NCBI GenBank assembly: GCA_905478725.1
Contig: CAJQJT010000249.1
Coordinates: forward strand, 1-7,830
Direction: 5' to 3'
DNA: 7,830 nucleotides
Origin: an uncultured Pseudomonadales bacterium
Lineage (GTDB): Bacteria > Pseudomonadota > Gammaproteobacteria > Pseudomonadales > Porticoccaceae
The translations under genes were made by a program, and so were the position numbers. The number at the start of each line of letters is the position of its first letter. The first letter of the stretch is position 1. Below, one piece after another: positions 1 through 5,519 of the stretch. Below the pieces are notes generated by a model that was not told the DNA's origin, did not search any database, and was given only the letters and a program-made list of their open reading frames with translations.

Positions 1-1793
1 GTTTGAAAATGGGTCATCTGGTGATGGATGTACCCGTAGCCCTTGCCATAACTCTGGCCTACAGCGCCAGTCTCTGGGCAACCTTGCGCGGTGGCGGCGA
101 GGTTTATTTCGATTCGATCACCATGTTTAGCTTCTTTTTATTGCTCGGTCGGTTTGCCGAGCAGCGTATTCGCGATAAAAATTTACTGCTGTTAAATCGT
201 GGCACAGAGCTACCGCCAGTGGTGACCCAGGTTTTTCCCGCAGACAGAGTCCAGGTGGCTAAGGCTGACAAACAGGTGCCGATTAAAAGCCTCTCGGTGG
301 GGGATTTTATTCGCGTCGATGCCGGGCAAATTATTCCCTGCGATGGACTGATTGAAGAGGGTACAAGTCAGATTAGCGAGGCGCTTCTCACCGGGGAACC
401 CCAGCCCCAGAGCAAACAGGCTGGGCAGTCTGTCTATGGGGGAACTGTCAATGGTGCCAACCCACTGCTGATCAAAGTCAGCGCCATCGGTGAGGCTAGC
501 TGTCTTGCCTCCATTGTTAAGCTCGCCGAAAGAGCAGCCCTGGGTAAACCTCAGTGGGCAATGGTCGCCGACCGATTAGCCGGTTATTTTATTGCCCTGC
601 TGCTATTAATCGCCGGGGCAGTGGCGACCTATTGGTGGCTCCATGAGCCTCAGCGAGCACTGTGGATTACCCTCTCGGTACTGGTGGTTACCTGTCCCTG
701 CGCTCTGTCATTGGCTACCCCCACGGCACTCACTGTGGCGAGCAATATCTTACGTGCTAGAGGATTTTTAATTAATCGCATGCATGTGCTGGAAACGTTG
801 GCGAGCGTTGATCAGGTGGTATTTGATAAGACTGGCACACTAACCGAGGGAAAGTTAAAGCTGGTATCTGTGGATGCCAGTCTCACAGCTACTGAAATCT
901 CGGAACAGCAAATGGTTGCCTGGGCAGGCTCACTGGAGCGTGGCAGTCAGCATCCTATTGCCATTGCTCTGTTGAATCATCCAGGCCTAGACCTAGCATC
1001 GGCGATTACAGAGCAGGACTTTATTATTGGCTCTGGTGTTAGCGGCAAGATAGGCACTGAGATATTTTATTTCGGCAGACCTGATTGGGTACGGGACATA
1101 GCTGGGCTGTGTGATATGCCCGATATGTCTGGGATCTGTTCAGGTGAGGCTCAGGCTAAGAGTAAGAATCAGGCTAAGAATCAGGCTAAGAGCCAGTCTA
1201 TAGACGTAGCCTTAGCCCGCAATGGTGAATGGCTCGCGACCCTCTCTTTTTCCGACCAGCTGCGCCCAACGGCGATTGAAGCGGTCAATCAGTTACGCCA
1301 GCGCGGCCTTAAAGTGTCGCTGCTATCTGGTGATCCATCCCCAGGTGCGGCGCAGATTCTTAAACCCTTAGAACTGAATGACTGCCAGCTGTCGTTGCAG
1401 CCCCAGCAAAAACTCACCGCCGTCCGAGATCTGCAACAGCGCGGCACAAAAGTACTCATGGTCGGCGACGGGATTAATGATGTACCGGTTCTGCAGGCCG
1501 CAGATGTCTCTGTAGCCCTAGGTCAGGCCAGCGACCTATCGCAGATCCATGCGGATGTAACACTGCTCAGTGGCGACCTCAGGGCGCTGCCAGAGGCTAT
1601 AGCTACGGCAACTCAAACTCGGCGCATTATTAAGCAAAATATAATCTGGGCCATCGCCTATAACCTAGTGGCACTGCCTTTGGCCGCGGCGGGTTATGTG
1701 CCGCCCTGGGCTGCGGCAATTGGTATGTCTGCCAGCTCGCTGTTGGTGATGCTCAATGCGCTGCGGCTGGCCAGAGGAGCTAAACTCTTATGA
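1..1793 (+). CDS. ccoI: Copper-translocating P1B-type ATPase CcoI/FixI, 5' truncated by window edge
   Basis: This is the C-terminal 596 residues of an inner-membrane copper-exporting P1B ATPase that supplies copper for assembly of cytochrome cbb3 oxidase. The reading frame is open from the window edge. The TTG at position 3 is an internal Leu codon, and the metal-binding N-terminus and first helices lie outside. Numbering from that codon, the sequence shows the segment HLVMDVPVALAI (5-16), actuator-domain TGE (130-132), the intramembrane copper motif CPC (231-233) in VVTCPCALSLATP, the phosphorylation motif DKTGTLT (275-281), the N-domain HP pair (317-318), GDGIND (488-493) and two final helices (about 545-590). 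CcoI rather than CopA is inferred from ccoS directly downstream. An odd Lys/Gln/Ala-rich tandem repeat (383-399) interrupts the nucleotide-binding domain. The stop TGA overlaps an ATG at 1790. Confidence 0.95.
   Translation, partial: LKMGHLVMDVPVALAITLAYSASLWATLRGGGEVYFDSITMFSFFLLLGRFAEQRIRDKNLLLLNRGTELPPVVTQVFPADRVQVAKADKQVPIKSLSVGDFIRVDAGQIIPCDGLIEEGTSQISEALLTGEPQPQSKQAGQSVYGGTVNGANPLLIKVSAIGEASCLASIVKLAERAALGKPQWAMVADRLAGYFIALLLLIAGAVATYWWLHEPQRALWITLSVLVVTCPCALSLATPTALTVASNILRARGFLINRMHVLETLASVDQVVFDKTGTLTEGKLKLVSVDASLTATEISEQQMVAWAGSLERGSQHPIAIALLNHPGLDLASAITEQDFIIGSGVSGKIGTEIFYFGRPDWVRDIAGLCDMPDMSGICSGEAQAKSKNQAKNQAKSQSIDVALARNGEWLATLSFSDQLRPTAIEAVNQLRQRGLKVSLLSGDPSPGAAQILKPLELNDCQLSLQPQQKLTAVRDLQQRGTKVLMVGDGINDVPVLQAADVSVALGQASDLSQIHADVTLLSGDLRALPEAIATATQTRRIIKQNIIWAIAYNLVALPLAAAGYVPPWAAAIGMSASSLLVMLNALRLARGAKLL
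1149..1199 (+). repeat. Short tandem repeat inside ccoI
   Basis: The 12-base unit AATCAGGCTAAG occurs twice back to back (1167-1190), and its core CAGGCTAAG occurs a third time at 1152-1160. It encodes a repetitive AQAKSKNQAKNQAKSQ stretch at fragment residues 383-398 in the nucleotide-binding domain. All units are multiples of three, so the frame is kept. The composition is unlike the flanking catalytic sequence and suggests a slippage-expanded surface loop. Confidence 0.8.
1773..1779 (+). promoter_or_regulatory. Ribosome-binding site within the end of ccoI
   Basis: AGAGGAG is the only strong Shine-Dalgarno in the ccoI-ccoS junction. It lies 10 bases before the ATG at 1790, the first of the overlapping mini-ORFs, but 55 bases before the ccoS ATG at 1835. 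It is therefore placed for the mini-ORF chain rather than for ccoS itself. Confidence 0.6.
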
Positions 1794-1807
1794 TGGATGG
1801 CTGCTAA
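1790..1807 (+). CDS. Mini-ORF MMDGC overlapping the ccoI stop
   Basis: ATG at 1790 overlaps the ccoI stop in an ATGA arrangement. It encodes five residues (MMDGC) and ends with TAA at 1805-1807, whose last A is the first base of the next ATG. It has a good upstream Shine-Dalgarno (AGAGGAG, 1773-1779). Whether it is translated is unknown. It may be a coupling element rather than a peptide gene. Confidence 0.35.
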   Translation: MMDGC

Positions 1808-1846
1808 TGGAAAGCACTTAATGGAAAGCACTTAATGGAAAGCCTG
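1807..1846 (+). repeat. 14-bp tandem repeat duplicating the ccoS start
   Basis: The unit ATGGAAAGCACTTA occurs at 1807-1820 and 1821-1834. A third partial copy, ATGGAAAGC (1835-1843), forms the true ccoS start. Each full copy encodes a four-residue ORF (MEST then TAA), and each TAA shares its final A with the next ATG. Because 14 is not a multiple of three, each copy changes frame. This is a local duplication of the ccoS initiation region. Confidence 0.9.
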
Positions 1847-2083
1847 TATTTGCTAATTCCCATCTCCGTGATATTTATTGCTATCGCCATAAGACTGTTT
1901 TTTTGGGCGGTGAATTCCGGTCAATACGATGATCTCGACAGTGAAGGCGAGCGCATCTTATTTGATCGGGAGTCTTCTGTGGATGAACTAGAAAAAAAAG
2001 AGGAGCTAGATGAAATAGAGGGACTAGAGAATTTAGAGGGTATAGAACCTGAGCAAACAGATCATCAGGACAAACCCCAATGA
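1835..2083 (+). CDS. ccoS: cbb3-type cytochrome oxidase assembly protein CcoS
   Basis: This is a small, single-helix membrane protein (82 residues) of the CcoS family, needed for cofactor insertion into cbb3 oxidase. A hydrophobic helix spans about residues 4-26, followed by the family signature FFWAVNSGQYDDLDSEGERIL (22-42, central part GQYDDLDSEGERIL). The start is set by the MESLYLLIP N-terminus typical of CcoS. No strong Shine-Dalgarno lies directly before it, which supports coupled translation through the preceding mini-ORFs. The protein is somewhat longer than usual because of an acidic tail in which tripeptides of the form (L/I)-(E/D)-x repeat: LDE, IEG, LEN, LEG, IEP (58-72). An A8 run at 1992-1999 precedes the repeats. 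The stop overlaps the next ATG by four bases (ATGA). Confidence 0.93.
   Translation: MESLYLLIPISVIFIAIAIRLFFWAVNSGQYDDLDSEGERILFDRESSVDELEKKEELDEIEGLENLEGIEPEQTDHQDKPQ
2006..2050 (+). repeat. Degenerate 9-bp tandem repeat in the ccoS tail
   Basis: Five successive 9-base units encode LDE, IEG, LEN, LEG and IEP. The middle units share the core TAGAG. The result is a highly acidic low-complexity tail that is likely cytoplasmic or disordered. Confidence 0.6.
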
Positions 2084-2757
2084 CTCTCGATTATGCACTG
2101 CTCAGCACGCTGTTTATCGTTGGTCTGATCGGCTCCGGCCACTGTATCGGCATGTGCGGTGGCATAGTTGCAGCACTGGGTAGCAACAAACCCAGTCTGG
2201 TATTACTGCTCGGCTACAACATTGGCCGATTGCTCAGTTACAGCCTAGCGGGGGCCATTGCGGCTGGCCTAGTGGTGGGTCTGGCGGGGGAGCGCTATCA
2301 AACATTGATTCCACTGCTGCGAACCTTGGCTGGGGTCATGATTGTATTGATGGGCCTCTATATAGCTGGTTGGTGGCGAGTGCTAACGCGCCTAGAGCAG
2401 CTCGGGCAAATTGTCTGGCGGCAGATTCAACCGCTGGTCCAGCGCCTCGGTAAACCGAGCAACGCGGCGCAGTCGGTGGCCGCCGGTATGCTCTGGGGCT
2501 GGCTGCCCTGCGGTTTGGTCTATAGCGCCCTGAGTCAGGCATTGCTGAGTAACTCTCCCGCTATGGGGGCACTGGCAATGTTGGCTTTTGGTCTCGGCAC
2601 CCTGCCAGCAATGTTAGCCGCCGGTTGGTTTTCTAGTCAGTTGGCGCGCTGGTTACAGTCCCCAGCCCTGCGTAAAGTCATGGGCCTCTGCTTAATCTTT
2701 ATGGGGCTGTTGATGATCTGGCAGATGCAGCAATCGACAGGACATGGGCACCACTGA
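2080..2757 (+). CDS. TauE/SafE (UreH/DsbD_2-like) membrane protein of the cbb3 maturation cluster
   Basis: This is a polytopic inner-membrane protein of 225 residues. It belongs to the family annotated as sulfite exporter TauE/SafE or UreH-like transmembrane domain, commonly found after ccoS. About six helices are visible: 5-33, 37-70, 75-99, 132-153, 160-186 and 199-215. The family motif GHCIGMCGG (20-28) places Cys22 and Cys26 with His21 in the first helix. A second inverted-repeat-like motif, GWLPCGLVYSAL (140-151), holds Cys144. These residues suggest thiol or metal chemistry, and a role in copper handling for cbb3 oxidase is inferred from context, not shown. The C-terminus ends in GHGHH, a possible metal ligand cluster. 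Translation is coupled to ccoS through ATGA. The name 'sulfite exporter' is probably misleading here. Confidence 0.85.
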   Translation: MTLDYALLSTLFIVGLIGSGHCIGMCGGIVAALGSNKPSLVLLLGYNIGRLLSYSLAGAIAAGLVVGLAGERYQTLIPLLRTLAGVMIVLMGLYIAGWWRVLTRLEQLGQIVWRQIQPLVQRLGKPSNAAQSVAAGMLWGWLPCGLVYSALSQALLSNSPAMGALAMLAFGLGTLPAMLAAGWFSSQLARWLQSPALRKVMGLCLIFMGLLMIWQMQQSTGHGHH

Positions 2758-2791
2758 TGCGGCATTAAAGGGTTAAGGGTAAAGAGCAGCT

Positions 2792-2805
2792 TTGATATTG
2801 ATCAT
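2792..2805. promoter_or_regulatory. Candidate FNR/Anr box
   Basis: TTGAT-ATTG-ATCAT matches the FNR/Anr consensus TTGAT-N4-ATCAA at nine of ten defined bases. A weak -10-like TTAAAT (2829-2834) lies where a class II FNR-dependent promoter would need it, with the box centred near -42. The start site itself is inferred. cbb3 clusters are commonly under oxygen-responsive control, which makes this plausible, although the site precedes the Yip1 gene. Confidence 0.45.
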
Positions 2806-2848
2806 TGTTACTGAGAAGTGGGAATTGATTAAATGCTCAGAGTGTTTG

Positions 2849-2878
2849 TTTACAGGTTTTTCTATAGCGACATAAATA
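2849..2878 (+). promoter_or_regulatory. Candidate sigma-70 promoter for the Yip1 gene
   Basis: TTTACA (2849-2854) and TAAATA (2873-2878), or ATAAAT one base earlier, are separated by 17-18 bases. They lie about 30 bases before the GTG start. The match is moderate and in AT-rich DNA, so it could be chance. Confidence 0.4.
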
Positions 2879-2909
2879 CTAAAACATAGACATTAAGAGG
2901 TACAAAAAA

Positions 2910-3506
2910 GTGAAAGAACTCATTGGAATGCTCTTCAGACCCGAAGCCACATGGTCCGCTCTGGCGCAGGAATCAGATTCGAAGATCAAATCGCGGCTCT
3001 TATTAATACTGCTGATGGCCGCGATTCCCCCTCTCGGTTTTTACTACGGCACAACCCAGGTTGGCTGGCACAGCGGCGGCGAGCTGACGAAAATTTCCGC
3101 GGCCAGCGCCATACCCTTAATGGTGCTATTTTATTTGGCGCTGGTGGCCTCGGTGATAGTGATTGGATTGATGACCCACTGGATGTCGAAAACCTACAAT
3201 GCTCAGTCATTCCCGATTAAAGGTATGGTGCTTATCGGCATGGCCAACACGCCGATTTTTCTTGCCGGATTATTAGCCTTTTATCCCGTCTGGTGGTTTG
3301 ATATTTTTATCGCCACCGCCGCCTGTTGCTACACCATTCGTCTGCTCTATTTGGGGGTGCCAAAACTGATGAAGGTCCCAGAAGATCTCGGCATGCTCTA
3401 TGCCAGCGCACTGTTTGCCGTGGCCCTGGTGTATGCGGTGGTAGTCTTAGGCGCCACGGTTATTCTCTGGGAATATGTCGCCGCGCCAGTGTTTGTTGAT
3501 GGCTGA
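2910..3506 (+). CDS. Yip1-family integral membrane protein
   Basis: This is a 198-residue membrane protein resembling bacterial Yip1-domain proteins, whose function is not established. The N-terminus has the family-like FRPEATWSALAQES (9-22). About five helices follow: 28-47, 66-90, 105-125, 128-149 and 160-188. A YLGVPKLMKVPED segment (147-159) lies between the last two helices, as in Yip1 proteins. The start is GTG, preceded by AAGAGG (2895-2900) at nine bases. No in-frame ATG offers a better start. The gene stands alone between the cco cluster and a convergent operon, with only 24 bases to the stop of the opposing gene. I infer its own promoter in the 2758-2909 gap. No catalytic residues can be named. 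Confidence 0.8.
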   Translation: MKELIGMLFRPEATWSALAQESDSKIKSRLLLILLMAAIPPLGFYYGTTQVGWHSGGELTKISAASAIPLMVLFYLALVASVIVIGLMTHWMSKTYNAQSFPIKGMVLIGMANTPIFLAGLLAFYPVWWFDIFIATAACCYTIRLLYLGVPKLMKVPEDLGMLYASALFAVALVYAVVVLGATVILWEYVAAPVFVDG

Positions 3507-3530
3507 GACTAAAGTTTGGAGCGCTAATAA

Positions 3531-4382
3531 TCAGCTGCGCATATGCACATCCATCTGAGGGAAGGGGATCTCAATTTTCGCTGCTCTCAGATTGTTGTAA
3601 ATCGCGGTTAAATACTGCGACTTTACCCAGCCAGGGCGCTTGACCCATTCGCCCTGGGCCCAAATGGTCAGAATGCATTCAACCCCTGAAGAACCCAGTT
3701 CCGTGACCAGCACATCGGGCATAATGTTCTTCCGCTTCAGGGTAATAGGCACGTCTTCGGCGGCTTTCAAACCCGCCTCCCGCACCTGTTCCAGGTCACT
3801 GCCATAGGCCACGCTAAAGCTAATAGAAAAGCGACGGATGTCATCGTTCAAGGTCCAGTTATTCACCTGGCTGCTAATAAAATCTGCATTGGGCACGATG
3901 ATGTCGGCGTTATCCAGGGTGCGCAGCAAGGTACTGCGAATATTAATTTCCCGCACTTCCCCCAGCAGACCATCCGCCAGCTCGACAAAATCGCCAATCC
4001 GCAGAGACTTCTCAAACAGAATAATAATGCCGCAGACAAAGTTATTAACAATCGACTGCAAACCAAAACCTATGCCTACACCCAGTGCACCGGCTACCAG
4101 CATCAGGTTATTAAAGCTGACCCCAAGCGCGGATAGGGCGAGGATTAAACCGACACCATAGACAATATATTTCAGCACCCGCTGAATGATATAGATATTC
4201 TGGTCGTGGGCACCACTGCGCTTAGCGGCTGCCGATGAGGCCTTAGATAGTCCGCGTTGCACAATCGCACTGATAATTAAAATGCCCAGCGCTGAGGCAA
4301 TACCTGCAATGCGCAATGTATAGTCGCCCAGCACCAGAATTGGTAGTGACAACCAGTTTTGTAATTGTTCTATCACAGCCAT
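3531..4382 (-). CDS. mscS: Small-conductance mechanosensitive channel, MscS family
   Basis: This 283-residue protein is the same size as E. coli MscS (286). It is an inner-membrane channel that opens under membrane tension to release osmolytes. Three helices are visible: about 21-43, 68-89 and the pore helix 93-122. The pore helix has the Gly/Ala-rich MscS pattern GALGVGIGFGLQSIVNNF (98-115). It is followed by the beta domain with RIGDFVEL (128-135) and the signature PNADFISSQVNNWT (164-177). The C-terminus ends with IEIPFPQMDVH (270-280), typical of the family. The ATG lies inside the end of the upstream corA-like gene (10-base overlap), with AAGGA four bases before it, so translation is coupled. 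Paralogue assignment within the MscS family is not certain. Confidence 0.92.
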   Translation of the reverse strand: MAVIEQLQNWLSLPILVLGDYTLRIAGIASALGILIISAIVQRGLSKASSAAAKRSGAHDQNIYIIQRVLKYIVYGVGLILALSALGVSFNNLMLVAGALGVGIGFGLQSIVNNFVCGIIILFEKSLRIGDFVELADGLLGEVREINIRSTLLRTLDNADIIVPNADFISSQVNNWTLNDDIRRFSISFSVAYGSDLEQVREAGLKAAEDVPITLKRKNIMPDVLVTELGSSGVECILTIWAQGEWVKRPGWVKSQYLTAIYNNLRAAKIEIPFPQMDVHMRS

Positions 4383-5335
4383 TTATTCCTTTTAAAAATC
4401 ATCACCAATGCAGCTGCAATAAACAGCATAAAACCAACCAGAATAAAGTAGCCATTGGGATGGTGCAGTTCCGGTATATTCTCAAAATTCATGCCGTAGA
4501 GGCCAGCCAAAAATCCCAACGGCACAAAGATCGTGGTTACCACTGTGAGGATACGCATAGTCTCATTGAGCTTGTGAGAGGTCAGAGAAATATGTCCATC
4601 GATTAAGTCTCCAGCCAAATCGTAATACAGCGCCGACAGTGAGCTGAGTCGCTCAAACTTTTCATAGACATCGGTTACCGAGTGAATGGCATCAGCCTCG
4701 TCGCTATGCTCCTGCTTAAGATGTGTTATCAACTCTAGATATACTCGATCATGGTAGCTGTGCAGGCGCTTTAGTTTACGCAGCCAAGTTTTGCAGCTAA
4801 TCAGGTCGCGTAGCACGCTATCGCCCTGCGTCGACAGCAGCGTATCTTCATACTCAGAGAGGGCTGGCTCAAAATCCAACAGCAGATCGAGATAGGCTAA
4901 ACCAATGGAATTAGTGATTGAGGCAAATAGTACCATCGGCCCCCGCGCCAGTAGCGCTGGTAGTTTAGGATTTCCCAGCCAGCCGCTAATTGCCGGCGAA
5001 GGCTTATCGTGACGAGTAATTAAAAAATTGCTGCCAACAAAGCTAGCAATCTGAAGCGTATCGAATGCAAGACCCTCATGGTCAGCAACCAGCTCGCGTA
5101 ACAACATAAATGACTGTTCAGCAAAGTGTTCGATCTTTGGCGGGTGACGTTTACGCCGCGCATCCAAAATAGTCAGTGGATGGCATTCAAACTGATCGAA
5201 GATAAGTTGCTCAGAAGCCGCCGACTCCTGCTCAATATCAATCCACAACATGCAGTTATCCGCCAGTGGCAGCTGTATGAGCTCTGCACCACCGCGCTTA
5301 TGGGTCACACCATCGTATAGGCAGACATTAATCAT
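4373..5335 (-). CDS. CorA-family divalent cation transporter (CorA/ZntB-like)
   Basis: This is a 320-residue protein with a large cytoplasmic N-domain and two C-terminal helices (about 262-280 and 296-314). It carries the diagnostic GMN motif (281-283) in LYGMNFENIPEL at the pore mouth. The N-domain shows HPLTILDARRKRHPPKIEHF (52-71), the usual CorA segment. The family moves Mg2+, Co2+, Ni2+ or Zn2+. The substrate cannot be fixed from sequence, because the periplasmic loop IPELHHPNG is close to the CorA pattern but has two adjacent His, while the overall form also fits ZntB. The start ATG has AGGA seven bases upstream. It is the first gene of a two-gene operon with the MscS channel. Confidence 0.9.
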   Translation of the reverse strand: MINVCLYDGVTHKRGGAELIQLPLADNCMLWIDIEQESAASEQLIFDQFECHPLTILDARRKRHPPKIEHFAEQSFMLLRELVADHEGLAFDTLQIASFVGSNFLITRHDKPSPAISGWLGNPKLPALLARGPMVLFASITNSIGLAYLDLLLDFEPALSEYEDTLLSTQGDSVLRDLISCKTWLRKLKRLHSYHDRVYLELITHLKQEHSDEADAIHSVTDVYEKFERLSSLSALYYDLAGDLIDGHISLTSHKLNETMRILTVVTTIFVPLGFLAGLYGMNFENIPELHHPNGYFILVGFMLFIAAALVMIFKRNKWL

Positions 5336-5362
5336 TCGCTAATCCTGAGTGTATGGAGGTTA

Positions 5363-5368
5363 AGTATA
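5363..5368 (-). promoter_or_regulatory. Candidate -10 element for the corA-mscS operon
   Basis: On the minus strand this reads TATACT (five of six to consensus). It lies 27 bases before the ATG and implies a short leader. No good -35 hexamer is seen at the normal distance. Confidence 0.3.
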
Positions 5369-5385
5369 TGGCAGGTTAGTGAAAA

Positions 5386-5391
5386 GATAAT
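5386..5391 (+). promoter_or_regulatory. Candidate -10 element for cbpA
   Basis: GATAAT matches five of six consensus bases. No convincing -35 element lies at 16-18 bases. If used, it would give a leader of about 120 bases that includes all three inverted repeats before cbpA. Confidence 0.3.
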
Positions 5392-5422
5392 AGATTAACT
5401 TTGCTCAATTAGATTCTTTGTC

Positions 5423-5441
5423 TCAGTCTTCTCAAGACTGA
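5423..5441 (+). other. Hairpin I of the cbpA leader
   Basis: TCAGTCTT, CTC, AAGACTGA form a perfect eight-base-pair stem with a three-base loop. It is followed by ATTTTC, which is too short a T-run for a convincing terminator. The right arm nearly duplicates the cbpA ribosome-binding region (AAGGACTGA, 5509-5517). It could also be a DNA operator in the divergent promoter region. Confidence 0.6.
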
Positions 5442-5479
5442 ATTTTCAACTAAGCTAACAGCAACAGGCCCGCTAATCG

Positions 5480-5493
5480 TGCTATTGGTAGCA
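5480..5493 (+). other. Hairpin II of the cbpA leader
   Basis: TGCTA-TTGG-TAGCA is a perfect five-base inverted repeat with a four-base loop, extendable by one G-U pair. It is four bases from the next dyad. Confidence 0.45.
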
Positions 5494-5497
5494 TTTA

Positions 5498-5511
5498 CTT
5501 GAATCATCAAG
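5498..5511 (+). promoter_or_regulatory. Hairpin III overlapping the cbpA ribosome-binding site
   Basis: CTTGA-ATCA-TCAAG is a perfect five-base inverted repeat with a four-base loop. Its right arm overlaps the first bases of the cbpA Shine-Dalgarno AAGGA (5509-5513). If it forms in the mRNA it would partly hide that site. It is not an FNR box, because the half-site spacing is too short. Confidence 0.45.
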
Positions 5512-5519
5512 GACTGACT

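Noticed and set aside
2336..2542. Minus-strand ORF inside the TauE/SafE gene
   Set aside because: It is Arg/Ala/Pro-rich, has no family motif and lies wholly opposite a gene with clear membrane-protein features.
3507..3530. Shared bidirectional terminator between the Yip1 and mscS genes
   Set aside because: The 24-base convergent gap contains only a six-base AGCGCT palindrome and no T-tract on either strand.
3838..4161. Plus-strand ORF inside mscS
   Set aside because: It is an antisense shadow of a well-conserved MscS coding region, and its composition (Ser/Arg/Pro-rich) is typical of such shadows.
5423..5450. Intrinsic terminator at the hairpin before cbpA
   Set aside because: The stem is only moderately GC-rich and the following T-run is four bases. 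It also lies upstream of, not after, a plus-strand gene.
5498..5511. FNR box in the cbpA leader
   Set aside because: The halves TTGA and TCAA are separated by four bases, whereas FNR sites need six.
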